From: Desulfosudis oleivorans
GTDB lineage: Bacteria > Desulfobacterota > Desulfobacteria > Desulfobacterales > SURF-7
Direction of reading: 5' to 3'
Assembly (NCBI GenBank): GCA_020723305.1
Contig: DYJC01000031.1
Location: forward strand, 1 to 37,553
DNA length: 37,553 nt
Position numbers and translations under genes: made by a program. Numbering within the stretch: the first letter of the stretch is position 1; each line of letters begins with the position of its first letter. Positions 23,740-33,571 of the stretch are shown piece after piece. Below the pieces are notes generated by a model that worked only from the letters and a program-made list of their open reading frames with translations, made no database searches and had not been told where the DNA came from.

Positions 23740-26700
23740 ATGCGGAAAACACACAGATCCTTACCGACCAAAAACCCGAAAACATACGGCAAGTTGAAAG
23801 TCTTTATTCTTCTTGTGCTGGTTGTCGGGGGCATTTCGGGTATTGCCGGCTGGGAAATGCAAACGTCGCGCCTCCAGGCCATATTTTTTTCAGAAATCGC
23901 CAAAACATTCAGCTTTGAGGTTAAGCCGAATGAAAGCAAAGACATCCACTTTCCTGTTCAAGGGCCTTATGATATTCGTCTCGGGTATGTCCGTATCCAG
24001 GAATGGATCGAACAGTTAAAAAATAAAGGATTTATTGTCACGGATCAAGCACGATGGTCTTATGAGCTCGAGCATTGCGCTAACCTGGGACTGTCAGCGA
24101 TATATGCAGAAAAAAGCCAGGCCGGCATCCGGATTCTCGATAAAAATGATCAGGAAATTATCGACACTGCCTTTCCTCAGCGCATATATACGAGTTTTGA
24201 ATCCATACCACCGATTGCCGTCAATCTGCTGCTGTTTATCGAAAACCGCAAGCTTCTGGACGCTACGACACCTTTTAGAAATCCCGCTATTGAATGGGAG
24301 CGCTTAGGGAAAGCCGTCATCGATGCCGGAATCAATGTTTTTGTTCCCGGTCACCGGGTTCCGGGCGGCAGCACACTGGCAACCCAGATGGAAAAATTCA
24401 GGCATTCACCGGAAGGGATCACCGACAGCGCCAAAGAAAAACTCAGACAGATTCTATCCGCCTCCCTGCGGGCATACCTGCATGGTCAAAAAACCGAAAC
24501 CGTGCGAAAACAGATCGTGCTGGACTATATTAATTCCATTCCGCTATCTGCAGCCGCAGGTTTTGGAGAGGTCAACGGCATGGGGGATGGTCTGTGGGCA
24601 TGGTATGGAATGGATTTTGATACCGTCAACCGCCTGCTTCTGGATGTTGAAAAAAAGGGACTGACGCCTGAGCAATTACATGAGACCGGGGCTGCGCTAA
24701 AATCCGTCCTGAGCCTTTTTCTGGCGCAACGACGCCCTACCGCGTATCTTGCCAAAAATCGAACCGCCCTGATGGATCTTACCAACAGTCATCTGCGGCT
24801 TCTGTTCAAACAGGGGTTGATTTCACGCGACATGCACGACGCTGCATTAAATGCCCAGCTTGGCTTCAGTCACGATACGATGCTGAGCTATACTCTCCCA
24901 AAGGCTCAACGAAAAGCCGCCAATCTCACCCGCTCCAGACTGATGACCAACCTGAAAATCGACAAGTTCTATGATCTGGACCGGATTGATCTGACTGCAA
25001 AAACAACCCTTGATATGGAGTTTCAAAAGAAAATCACCGAGGCGCTTGGTAAGCTTAAAGATCCTTCCTGGGTGGAAAAAAACGGCCTGAAAGCACCTTT
25101 TCTTTTAAAGACCGGAGATCCGTCCAAAGTATTATACAGCTTCAGCCTTTTTGAAAAAACATCGGAAGGAAACGCACTGAGAATTCAGACCAACAATTTT
25201 GATGGTCCTTTCAATATCGACGAGCAGATGAAGCTTGATCTGGGGTCTTCCGCCAAACTGCGCACCCTGCTTCATTATCTTGAAATTGTGGCCGAACTCC
25301 ACGGCCGCTATGCTGCTTTATCTACTTCAGAGCTTACCGGGCTTTCCGGAAAACCGGAATTTGATCACCTGTCAAGATGGGCGGTCAATTACCTGCTGCA
25401 ATCCACAGATCGGAATCTTCCTGCCATGCTGGAGGCTTCCCTTGACCGCACCTATTCCGCCAGTCCAGCCGAACAGTTCATGACCGGCGGCGGTCTGCAT
25501 ACATTTGCCAATTTCAACGATGAAGACGACCAGAAGATACCGACCGTTCGTGAGGCGTTTCGGTTTTCAATCAATCTGGTCTTTATCCGCATGATGAGAG
25601 ATATCTCCTATTACCATATTTTTCAACGATACGGCATCACTCCCCGTTCACTTGAATACATTCAAGCACCTGAAAAAAAACGGCTCCTGACGCTTTTTGC
25701 CGACAAGGAAGGAATAACCTTTATCAAACAATTCTATAAATTATTTCAATACAAAACCCCTCAGCAGATCAGAGATTTTCTGCTCATGGAAATGCCCCAT
25801 ATGCCCAAACGGCTGACCATGGCATATCGGTTCCTTGATCCGGATGCAACGATTGAGACCTTTTCCAAAGTCCTCGGCCGCTATCTGCCCGACTCCGGTT
25901 TAACAGAGGAGTTTGTTGATGGTCTTTATTATCAATATGATCCTCAAAATTTTTCCCTGGCGGATATCGGATATTTATCGCACATCCATCCACTGGAGTT
26001 GTGGGTTGCCCGATATATGCAGCAGAATCCGGATGCATCCTTGTCCGAAGTCGTTTCCAAGAGCGCGGATGTTCGTCAGGAAGTATACAACTGGCTGTTT
26101 AAGACAAAGAGCAGCAAAAAACAGAACAAAAGAATCCGGATTATCATCGAACTGGAAGCATTTGAGGATATCCTGAAAGCCTGGAAAAAAACCGGATTTC
26201 CTTTCGACTCTCTGGTGCCGTCCTATGCCACCTCTATCGGCAGTTCAGGTGACCGTCCGGTAGCGCTGGCAGAGCTTGCCGGAATTATTCAAAACAATGG
26301 GGTACGATACCCCAGCTTCCGGTTTCAATCGCTTCATTTTGCCAAAGATACACCCTATGAAACCCGGCTGACCTTGTTGCCGGCCAAAGGCGAACAGGTT
26401 ATCCATCCGGAAGTGGCAAAGATTGCGAAGAACGCAATGATTGATGTTGTTCAGGAAGGAACCGCCAGACGATTGAAAGAGGTTTTAACATTAGCAGATG
26501 GAACAACCATAACCATCGGCGGAAAAACAGGAACCGGAGATCATCGTTACAAGACGTTCGGCCCCGGAGGCATATTGATCGGCTCCAAAGTCATGAACCG
26601 GGCGGCTGTTTTTGTATTTTTTATAGACGATCGTTTTTTCGGTTCGATCACTGCTTATGTCCCTGGAAAAGACGCAAAAAACTACTCATTTTCCAGCGGA

Positions 26701-26778
26701 CTTCCGGTTCAGGTTCTGAAAATGATGATCCCTGACCTTATCCCGATGATAAAAGATCCGGGGGACATGCCCTTATAA
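23740..26778 (+). CDS. Divergent class A penicillin-binding protein (glycosyltransferase + transpeptidase)
   Basis: A 1012-residue membrane-anchored peptidoglycan synthase. One N-terminal membrane helix (about 20-38) is followed by a region of about 120 residues of unknown role. The glycosyltransferase 51 part has the catalytic Glu168 in FIENRKLL and GGSTLATQ (209-216). The canonical EDxxFxxHxG box is altered: Asp is Asn169 and the His is not evident. The transpeptidase part has all three motifs: SSAK (503-506, nucleophile Ser503), SIN (610-612) and KTG (929-931). The long spacing between SIN and KTG shows an insert of about 200 residues. It differs from standard PBP1a/1b/1c and may be specialised or have weak glycosyltransferase activity. 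The shared promoter module places it with the efflux genes. Confidence 0.87.
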   Translation: MRKTHRSLPTKNPKTYGKLKVFILLVLVVGGISGIAGWEMQTSRLQAIFFSEIAKTFSFEVKPNESKDIHFPVQGPYDIRLGYVRIQEWIEQLKNKGFIVTDQARWSYELEHCANLGLSAIYAEKSQAGIRILDKNDQEIIDTAFPQRIYTSFESIPPIAVNLLLFIENRKLLDATTPFRNPAIEWERLGKAVIDAGINVFVPGHRVPGGSTLATQMEKFRHSPEGITDSAKEKLRQILSASLRAYLHGQKTETVRKQIVLDYINSIPLSAAAGFGEVNGMGDGLWAWYGMDFDTVNRLLLDVEKKGLTPEQLHETGAALKSVLSLFLAQRRPTAYLAKNRTALMDLTNSHLRLLFKQGLISRDMHDAALNAQLGFSHDTMLSYTLPKAQRKAANLTRSRLMTNLKIDKFYDLDRIDLTAKTTLDMEFQKKITEALGKLKDPSWVEKNGLKAPFLLKTGDPSKVLYSFSLFEKTSEGNALRIQTNNFDGPFNIDEQMKLDLGSSAKLRTLLHYLEIVAELHGRYAALSTSELTGLSGKPEFDHLSRWAVNYLLQSTDRNLPAMLEASLDRTYSASPAEQFMTGGGLHTFANFNDEDDQKIPTVREAFRFSINLVFIRMMRDISYYHIFQRYGITPRSLEYIQAPEKKRLLTLFADKEGITFIKQFYKLFQYKTPQQIRDFLLMEMPHMPKRLTMAYRFLDPDATIETFSKVLGRYLPDSGLTEEFVDGLYYQYDPQNFSLADIGYLSHIHPLELWVARYMQQNPDASLSEVVSKSADVRQEVYNWLFKTKSSKKQNKRIRIIIELEAFEDILKAWKKTGFPFDSLVPSYATSIGSSGDRPVALAELAGIIQNNGVRYPSFRFQSLHFAKDTPYETRLTLLPAKGEQVIHPEVAKIAKNAMIDVVQEGTARRLKEVLTLADGTTITIGGKTGTGDHRYKTFGPGGILIGSKVMNRAAVFVFFIDDRFFGSITAYVPGKDAKNYSFSSGLPVQVLKMMIPDLIPMIKDPGDMPL

Positions 26779-26805
26779 AGCAATCTGATGATCTGAATCT
26801 CCATA

Positions 26806-28152
26806 TCATGAGTTCATCTTTTTCAGTAACTGGTTTGCCGCGGTCAGCAAGGGGTCCCATACCGGGCCAAAAGGCGGCGCATAAGCCAGATCGGTCTGGC
26901 TGAACTGTTCCACCGTCATCCGACTGTGCAGGGCAACCGCAGCCGCATTGATCCGGTGGGCTGCACCTTCATTTCCGGTCATCTGAACCCCCAGAAGCCG
27001 TCCGGATTTCCGGTCCCCGGTCATATGAACCAGAATGGTGGATGATCCGGGATGCGCATGGGCGCGGGATCGTGATGAAATGGTTACGGATACGGGATCA
27101 AATGAAAAACCCGCCGCCTCTTTTTCCAAAAGACCTGTCCGGGCAACCTCTTTATCAAACACCTTGAACACGGCCGTACCTACGATACCGGGAAGCTCTG
27201 TTTTTTCCCCGCAGACAGTATCCGCCACCGCCCAGCCGGCACGATTGGCCCGAAGCGCCAGAGGTATCCAGGTCTTCTGACCGGTCACCACATGATAGGC
27301 ATCGGCGCAATCTCCTGCTGCATAGATATGGTCATTTGATGTTTTCAGGCTTCTGTCCACAGCAATGGACCGGCCTACACTGGTTTGAATCCCGGCGTTT
27401 TCAGCAAGTTCACTGTTTGGAAGAATCCCCATGGCGAGCAGAACCATATCTGCATCCAGGGTTCGTCCGCTGCAATTCAGACGAATGCCCTGTCCGCGGG
27501 ATTCAATGCTTTCCACCGGGCAGCCCAGATGAACCCCGACATCATGGGCTGCCAGTTCCGCCTGAATCGATTCCGAAAGCTCCTGCGCCATCCAGGGAAG
27601 AAAAATCGGACCCGGCTTGACCATATCCACCTGGATGGACAGGTTTCTCAAAGCTTCGCACATCTCCAGACCGATATATCCCATGCCGATGATTACTACT
27701 TTTTTCACATGATTCTTTTGGATATATTCCTTTATCTTTCTGCCGTCTTCCAGGCTCTTCAGCACATGAACCCCGGGATGACCGATTCCCGGAAGATCCG
27801 GTATGATGGCACGCCCTCCGGTTGCAATAAGGAGCTTGTCATAGGTGAATTCAAATTCTTTCCCCTGTGCCGTGATTCCGGAAACCTTTTTTCCCAGAGG
27901 ATCAATCAACTCCACCAAATGCCCGGTCAGAAGGTTGATCCCCTGCTTTTCTCGAAAAACCCTGGCATGCCGGACAACCAGATCATCCATCTCCCGGTTT
28001 TTATCTGCAATGTTATAGGGCATGCCGCAGGCACTGTAAGAGACATCCCCGGTCTTTTCCAGAACCGTCACATCTAGATCCGGCATGTTTCTCTTTGCCC
28101 GGCTTGCAGCACTCATCCCGGCTGCATCTCCTCCGATCACCAGAAATTTCAT
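26806..28152 (-). CDS. CoA-disulfide-reductase-like FAD/NAD(P)H oxidoreductase
   Basis: A 448-residue flavoprotein. The FAD-binding start is FLVIGGDAAGMSAASRAKR, and the redox Cys42 sits in VSYSACGMPYNI, the CoADR/NADH oxidase/Npr family signature. The NAD(P)H-binding motif is VVIIGMGYIGLEM, the second FAD motif IYAAGDCAD, and the C-terminal dimerisation domain ends FGPVWDPLLTAANQL. Members reduce CoA disulfides, oxygen, peroxide or polysulfides with NAD(P)H, and the substrate cannot be decided here. No rhodanese domain is present. GGAGGTGAGAG gives a strong start. It converges with the PBP gene (27-bp gap). Confidence 0.92.
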   Translation of the reverse strand: MKFLVIGGDAAGMSAASRAKRNMPDLDVTVLEKTGDVSYSACGMPYNIADKNREMDDLVVRHARVFREKQGINLLTGHLVELIDPLGKKVSGITAQGKEFEFTYDKLLIATGGRAIIPDLPGIGHPGVHVLKSLEDGRKIKEYIQKNHVKKVVIIGMGYIGLEMCEALRNLSIQVDMVKPGPIFLPWMAQELSESIQAELAAHDVGVHLGCPVESIESRGQGIRLNCSGRTLDADMVLLAMGILPNSELAENAGIQTSVGRSIAVDRSLKTSNDHIYAAGDCADAYHVVTGQKTWIPLALRANRAGWAVADTVCGEKTELPGIVGTAVFKVFDKEVARTGLLEKEAAGFSFDPVSVTISSRSRAHAHPGSSTILVHMTGDRKSGRLLGVQMTGNEGAAHRINAAAVALHSRMTVEQFSQTDLAYAPPFGPVWDPLLTAANQLLKKMNS

Positions 28153-28219
28153 CTCTCACCTCCTGATTGAACCCTGTTCTCGAATCCTTTTTCCTGAAGC
28201 AGGATGTGATCAATAATTA

Positions 28220-28248
28220 TTGAAAAACGATTAAAAATCAAATATGAA
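28220..28248 (+). promoter_or_regulatory. Candidate promoter of the AI-2E permease gene
   Basis: TTGAAA (28220-28225), a 17-bp spacer and TATGAA (28243-28248). The transcript would start very close to or inside the first ATG (28257), which also lacks a ribosome binding site, so translation may begin at 28287 or 28290 or be leaderless. Confidence 0.4.
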
Positions 28249-28256
28249 ATTTTATT

Positions 28257-29429
28257 ATGAAGAAAAAAAGCATCGATCACACCTCCATGATGGAAACATC
28301 ACAACTTCCGCCATGGGACAGAATTTTTCGGTTCGCGAACCGACTGCTGGTCTGGGGTATTATTTTCGGAGTGATTTTTCTTCTCAAATCATTTTTTCTT
28401 CTTCTGTTCATGACCTTTGTCTTTTCCTATATCCAGTCAAGAAGCGTTCACCGACTGAGCCCGTTTATCAAAAACCGGGTTCTGCGGGTTTTCCTTGTCG
28501 CGTTCTTTTTTCTCGGGATAATGACAGGCACCGGGCTGTTTATTGTTCCGGAGGTCAAAAACCAGGCTGAAATGTTTGCCCGGCAGTTTGGAACCTATGT
28601 AGCACGGGTTGACCAGGAGATCATCTCTCTCAGTGAACGCTACCCGGTTCTCAAGGACACCATCCCTCAACTGAAAAACACCACCATCGAAAAACCAGGG
28701 CAGAAAAAAACACCGGCCCCGGTGTTTTCGCCGTCTGCGTCACTGTTCCATGAGATTATCGGTGTGGATGACGAAAATAAAGGAGTGACCAATATTTCCC
28801 ATCTTTTTGACGCTGTTCAGAATGTTGGGAAAAGACTGGTTGCCATTGCATCCGCCTTTCTGCTGGCGCTTCTTTTTTCTTTCCTGATTGTTCTGGATCT
28901 TCCTGCCCTGACCGTACATGTACGGGCGCTGGAACATACGCGGCTTCGCTTTCTTTATGTGGAAATCGCAGACCGGATCTATGATTTTTCACGGGTCTTG
29001 GGTCAGGCACTGGAAGCCCAGTTCATTATCGCCCTTGTCAACAGCATTCTCACTGCCATCGGAATTTCCCTGATCGGGCTTGGAAGTCATGTTGCGTTTT
29101 TAAGCGTGATTGTTTTTCTGTGCAGTTTCATTCCTGTGGCCGGTGTCTTTATCAGCTCCATCCCCATCTGCCTCATCGCCCTTCAAGTGCTGGGACTCAA
29201 CACCATGTTCCTGGCCATCATCATGATTGTCATTATCCATCTGATCGAAGGCTATATTCTCAACCCGAGAATCTATGGCTCCCATATGCGTTTAAACCCC
29301 GTGATCGTTCTTTTTATCCTGACGATCGCGGGCAAATTGTTTCACTTCTGGGGCCTGGTTCTGGGCGTTCCGGTTTTTTCATACATCTTCGGACATGCCA
29401 TTCATGTTAACCCGAAAAAGATGGAATAA
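28257..29429 (+). CDS. AI-2E family transporter (UPF0118 permease)
   Basis: A 390-residue inner-membrane protein with about eight membrane segments in the family layout: paired helices near the N-terminus (about 30-95), a large hydrophilic and amphipathic part, then a helical C-terminal block containing the typical GxxVAFLSVIVFLCSFIPVAG stretch and a late LNPRIYGSHMRLNPVIVLFI. The last motif matches the conserved xxPxxxGxxxxLxPxxVL signature. Members include TqsA and other permeases with sodium/proton antiport or autoinducer export roles, so the family name does not prove AI-2 transport. A 40-residue insert (about 140-180) lies in the soluble part. The gene ends 8 bp before the convergent sulfotransferase. 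Confidence 0.92.
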   Translation: MKKKSIDHTSMMETSQLPPWDRIFRFANRLLVWGIIFGVIFLLKSFFLLLFMTFVFSYIQSRSVHRLSPFIKNRVLRVFLVAFFFLGIMTGTGLFIVPEVKNQAEMFARQFGTYVARVDQEIISLSERYPVLKDTIPQLKNTTIEKPGQKKTPAPVFSPSASLFHEIIGVDDENKGVTNISHLFDAVQNVGKRLVAIASAFLLALLFSFLIVLDLPALTVHVRALEHTRLRFLYVEIADRIYDFSRVLGQALEAQFIIALVNSILTAIGISLIGLGSHVAFLSVIVFLCSFIPVAGVFISSIPICLIALQVLGLNTMFLAIIMIVIIHLIEGYILNPRIYGSHMRLNPVIVLFILTIAGKLFHFWGLVLGVPVFSYIFGHAIHVNPKKME

Positions 29430-29437
29430 AAAAACAA

Positions 29438-30475
29438 CTACTCCTGCATGTTATAGGAAGCATAATGAGTGTCATATGGGAAATCGCAGCCCAGACGTTG
29501 CAGTGCCCGCCGGCAGTAATCGTCAATACGTTTCTGCTGATAAATTGAAAGGAGTTCCCCCGATTTTCCTTTTTCCCCGCTACGAATCATCTGCCCGCTT
29601 TTCAGGCTGAATGGCGTGATCCGGCCGGGGTAGAATTTATCACCGATGGACTTCATATGGGCATACGAGCTTATATGGCAGATACGGTCGGACTCCTCTG
29701 GAGTCAACGACACACCGGTCAGGTCAGCAATCTTACGGATGGTTCCTGCCGGATCGTCTTTCATTTCTTCATACGTAAGAAACAGGACATTGGGCCGGTC
29801 GCGCCACTTCCAGTACCCGCAAAGAAAATCAGCCCACTGGTCATGCATGGCAACCGGCGATAAAAAAATATCCAGCCATGTGGCCACAGTAGGCATGAGA
29901 TTCCCCAGCACCACGGAACGCACATAATGGTAACTCGATACAAACACATCTTTCGGGTCCCGGACCACACAGATATATTTCGCGTCCCTGGAATAGGGCA
30001 TGGAATAGGCAAGGGAGTGCGTCTTGATCACACGCAGACCGGTAATGGATTTTTTTTCTGAAGTTTCAGAAAGAGGAACCGCCAATGCTTTTATCGGCGC
30101 ATCCGGCCAGGGGACTACATCGTGGATGTTATCATATTCTCCGGCTCCCCGGTTGGCGATCTGATAGGCTATCTGCATGGTCCAGTTGGTACCGGCTTTG
30201 AAATAGGAGCAGACAAACACATCGTTTGCTTTCGGTTCATAGCCGGTAAACGCTTTTTCCATCCGGTTATTAATATTTCTTGAAACAACTCGGAAAATAA
30301 GCCGGAACAATATGGATTCCAGACCGCACCGGCGGGTCAGCCGGATGATCAACCGTAACAAAAAGATCAATGGCAGCAAAAGAATTCTCAGCAGACCGGC
30401 ATTGGCTATAACCTTTTTTCGGGCTGCTACAGGATCATGCTGTTTACCTGCTGACATCCGGCTCCTCCTTGTCAT
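29438..30475 (-). CDS. PAPS-dependent sulfotransferase
   Basis: A 345-residue sulfotransferase. It has the 5'-phosphosulfate loop CSYFKAGTNWTMQIAYQIA (around 89-107) and the 3'-phosphate motif VVRDPKDVFVSSYHYV. It lacks a signal peptide but has a hydrophobic N-terminal segment (about 27-46), so it may be membrane-anchored facing the cytoplasm. It transfers sulfate from PAPS to a hydroxyl or amine acceptor that cannot be named. AAGGAGGAG fixes the start. It lies 15 bp after the RND pump gene and is the last gene of that operon, so the acceptor might be a cargo of that pump or an outer lipid, which is inference. Confidence 0.88.
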   Translation of the reverse strand: MTRRSRMSAGKQHDPVAARKKVIANAGLLRILLLPLIFLLRLIIRLTRRCGLESILFRLIFRVVSRNINNRMEKAFTGYEPKANDVFVCSYFKAGTNWTMQIAYQIANRGAGEYDNIHDVVPWPDAPIKALAVPLSETSEKKSITGLRVIKTHSLAYSMPYSRDAKYICVVRDPKDVFVSSYHYVRSVVLGNLMPTVATWLDIFLSPVAMHDQWADFLCGYWKWRDRPNVLFLTYEEMKDDPAGTIRKIADLTGVSLTPEESDRICHISSYAHMKSIGDKFYPGRITPFSLKSGQMIRSGEKGKSGELLSIYQQKRIDDYCRRALQRLGCDFPYDTHYASYNMQE

Positions 30476-30490
30476 CCAATGAGCAAAAAT

Positions 30491-33400
30491 CTATTTTTCA
30501 AATTTTTTACGAAGCCGTTCCATATAAATATAAAATACCGGGGTTACAAATAAAGTGAGGAACTGGGAAAATAAAAGACCGCCTACTACGGCGAGCCCCA
30601 AAGGCTGGCGGGACTCTGCTCCGGCACCCAGACCTAAGGCAATGGGCAGTGTGCCGACGAGGGCAGCCATGGTGGTCATCATGATCGGACGGAAGCGAAC
30701 CACGCAGGCTTCGAAAATGGCTCTCTCCGAATCCATCCCTTTGTCCCGCTGGGCTTCGATGGCAAAGTCTATCATCATGATGCCGTTCTTTTTAACCAGT
30801 CCGATCAGCATGATGATACCCACAAATGCGTAGATACTGAGTTCCACCCGAAAAATCATCAAGGTCAACAACGCACCGAATCCGGCAAAAGGAAGGGCTG
30901 AAAGGATTGTAATCGGATGAATAAAACTTTCATACAGAATGCCGAGTACCAGATAGATGACCAGCAGCGCCATGATCAGCAGCAGACCCAGACCCTGTAG
31001 AGAAGATGCAAATGCCTTGGCCGTGCCCTGGAAACCGGTAGTGATTTGTTGCGGCAAAATTGCTTTGGAAAGGGTTTCGATCTCCTTGAGCGCCTGCCCC
31101 AAAGGATAACCGGTTTGAAGGTTGAACGAAAGGGTGACCGATATGTTTTGCCCGGTGTGATTGACGGAGAGAGGCCCGAGATCCATTCGGATGTCGGCCA
31201 GGGCATTGATGGGAACAAGCTGGCCTGTCCTGGAGGTGACATACAATGTGGACAGCGCCGCAGGGTCCTGCTGGAATTCCGGAGCCACTTCCAGAATCAC
31301 ATAGTATGAGTTGGTTGGTGCATAAATCGTTGAGATCTGCCGGGAGCCGTATGCGCTGTACAGGGTGTCCTCAATCTGTTCTACAGATACGCCCATTTCC
31401 GCTGCTTTATCCCGGTTGATCTGGAGGCTCAATTGAGGATTTTTCAGCTCCAGGTCGCTGCTGATATCCAGAAATCCGGGCAGCGCCTTCATTTTTTCTT
31501 CCATGAGCATGGCATATTTGTACAGCTCCTTTGTATCCGTTCCTTGAAGGGTAAGCTGATACTCACTCTTGGTCATTCGTCCGCTGAAGCGGATGGGCGG
31601 CGGATTCTGAAGAAATGCGATAATACCGGGGACTTGCACCATCTGCGCCCGCAACCGATCAATCACCTGATCTACCGAAGCTTTTCGTTCACTGCGGGGT
31701 TTCAGACGCATGAACAGAAACCCGGTATTGCTTCCGGTCATCCCGCCCCGGGAGCCAGCGGCGGATATGAAGGCATCCACATCCGGATCTTTCTGCGCAA
31801 TGGCTGCAATTGACTGCTGATGCGCTGCCATAGCTGTAAAGGAAATACCCTGGGCTGCCTGGGTGAACGCAATCACCTGGCCGGTATCCTCGCTGGGCAT
31901 GAAGCCTTTGGGAATTTTGGCAAACAGAAAAAAAGTAGCCAACAGGATGACCGCGGAAAAAAGCATAACAGAACGTCTGTGGATCAGCGACCAGCGCAAA
32001 CCAGCCTGATATCCATTCAGCATCTTCTGAAAAAAAAGCTCGGAGAGGTTATACATCCGGCCATGTGTTTCTTTCCCCTGCGGCTTCAGAAACAGGCTGC
32101 ACAGCATGGGGGTGAGTGTCAGTGAAATGAACCCTGAAATCAGAATGGCAATGGCGATGGTGACTGAAAATTCATTGAAAAGACGTCCGAGGATTCCTCC
32201 CATGAAAAGCACGGGAATAAAAACAGCCGCAAGCGAGATGGTCATGGAGACGATGGTGAATCCGATCTCCCTGGCTCCGTTCACCGCCGCCTCGAAGGGC
32301 TTTTCTCCCATTTCCATGTGGCGCACGATATTTTCAAGCATGACAATGGCATCATCCACCACGAAACCAACGCAAAGGGTCAAGGCCATCAGGGAGAGAT
32401 TGTCCAGGCTGTACCCCATAAGGTACATGACTGCAAAAGTGCCGATAATCGACATGGGAAGGGCCAGACTCGGAATCGCTGTGGCCGATACATTCCGCAG
32501 AAACAGAAAGATCACGACAACCACCAGCAGCAAGGTCAGGAGCAGGGTAAGTTTGACGTCATTTACCGATTCCCGGATGGTGTCCGATCGGTCAAAAAGA
32601 ACGCTCATGGTCACGGATGCCGGAAGCTGCTGGGAGAGGGTATCCATCATGCTGCGCACAGCCTTGGCCACCTCTACCGTATTGGTTCCCGGCTGGCGCT
32701 GAATGGCCAGAACGATGGACCGCTGGGATTTGCCCGACTCTACAAACCAGGCTGCAACCTTGTCGTTTTCAACACTATCGACGGCCATCCCCAGATCCTG
32801 AAGACGTACAGGACTTCCGTTCCGATAAGCAACGATCAGGTTATTGTACCCATCCGCTTTCGTTATCTGACCGTTGGCCTGAACCGTATAGGCCACGTGC
32901 TTTCCCGAAAGCGTCCCTGTCGGCAGATTCACATTGGCTTTCCGGATCGCCTGAGCAACCTCGTCTATTCCAAGATTCTGGTTGGCCAGTTTATCCGGAT
33001 TCAACCGGATGCGAACGGCATATTTCTGTGCGCCGTACACCATGACCTGCGCGACCCCGCTGATCATGGAGATCCGCTGGGCCAGCATCGTTTCTCCATA
33101 TTCATTAAGCGTGGACAGCGGCTGCGATGGCGAAGTGAGGGCGATATATAGAATCGGCTGATCCGCCGGGTTTACCTTCTGAAAAGACGGCGGGTTGGTC
33201 ATGTCGCTGGGAAGTTTTCCCATGGCTGCGGATATGGCGGTCTGGACATCCTGGGCTGCGGCATCGATATCCCGGTTTAGATTGAACTGAATCGTTATGT
33301 TGGTTCGGCCGATGATGTTGGAGGAAGTCATGGAATCAATACCGGCAATGGTTGAAAACTGCTTTTCCAGCGGAATAGCTACAGCCGAAGCCATGGTTTC

Positions 33401-33571
33401 CGGACTGGCTCCGGGCAGGCTTGCACTGACCTGGATGACCGGGAAATCCACATTGGGCAGATCGCTGACCGGCAGTTTGCGATAGCTCATGACGCCGAAC
33501 AGGAGTATGGAGAGCATGACCAGCGTCGTCATGACCGGCCGCTGAATGAACAGATCCGAGATGCTTTTCAT
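30491..33571 (-). CDS. RND efflux pump, MdtB/MuxB-like
   Basis: A 1026-residue RND exporter. The start FIQRPVMTTLVMLSILLFGV and LPVSDLPNVDFPVIQVSASLPGASPETM is characteristic of the MdtB/MdtC subgroup. The proton-relay aspartates are in CVGFVVDDAIVMLENIVRHM, and the C-terminal half has GLVKKNGIMMIDFAIEAQ and FRPIMMTTMAALVGTLPIAL. Only one pump is encoded, unlike the two-pump MdtBC system. Its ATG (33571) overlaps the adaptor stop (33568) by four bases, showing coupling. It forms an operon with the outer-membrane channel and adaptor upstream and the sulfotransferase downstream. Confidence 0.96.
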   Translation of the reverse strand: MKSISDLFIQRPVMTTLVMLSILLFGVMSYRKLPVSDLPNVDFPVIQVSASLPGASPETMASAVAIPLEKQFSTIAGIDSMTSSNIIGRTNITIQFNLNRDIDAAAQDVQTAISAAMGKLPSDMTNPPSFQKVNPADQPILYIALTSPSQPLSTLNEYGETMLAQRISMISGVAQVMVYGAQKYAVRIRLNPDKLANQNLGIDEVAQAIRKANVNLPTGTLSGKHVAYTVQANGQITKADGYNNLIVAYRNGSPVRLQDLGMAVDSVENDKVAAWFVESGKSQRSIVLAIQRQPGTNTVEVAKAVRSMMDTLSQQLPASVTMSVLFDRSDTIRESVNDVKLTLLLTLLLVVVVIFLFLRNVSATAIPSLALPMSIIGTFAVMYLMGYSLDNLSLMALTLCVGFVVDDAIVMLENIVRHMEMGEKPFEAAVNGAREIGFTIVSMTISLAAVFIPVLFMGGILGRLFNEFSVTIAIAILISGFISLTLTPMLCSLFLKPQGKETHGRMYNLSELFFQKMLNGYQAGLRWSLIHRRSVMLFSAVILLATFFLFAKIPKGFMPSEDTGQVIAFTQAAQGISFTAMAAHQQSIAAIAQKDPDVDAFISAAGSRGGMTGSNTGFLFMRLKPRSERKASVDQVIDRLRAQMVQVPGIIAFLQNPPPIRFSGRMTKSEYQLTLQGTDTKELYKYAMLMEEKMKALPGFLDISSDLELKNPQLSLQINRDKAAEMGVSVEQIEDTLYSAYGSRQISTIYAPTNSYYVILEVAPEFQQDPAALSTLYVTSRTGQLVPINALADIRMDLGPLSVNHTGQNISVTLSFNLQTGYPLGQALKEIETLSKAILPQQITTGFQGTAKAFASSLQGLGLLLIMALLVIYLVLGILYESFIHPITILSALPFAGFGALLTLMIFRVELSIYAFVGIIMLIGLVKKNGIMMIDFAIEAQRDKGMDSERAIFEACVVRFRPIMMTTMAALVGTLPIALGLGAGAESRQPLGLAVVGGLLFSQFLTLFVTPVFYIYMERLRKKFEK

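Noticed and set aside
27385..28077. 230-codon open frame opposite the CoADR-like gene
   Set aside because: It is antisense to a gene with intact FAD, Cys and NAD motifs, and its composition is not protein-like.
32318..33151. 277-codon open frame opposite the MdtB-like pump
   Set aside because: It is antisense to a conserved RND gene and rich in His, Gln and Arg, as expected of a shadow frame.
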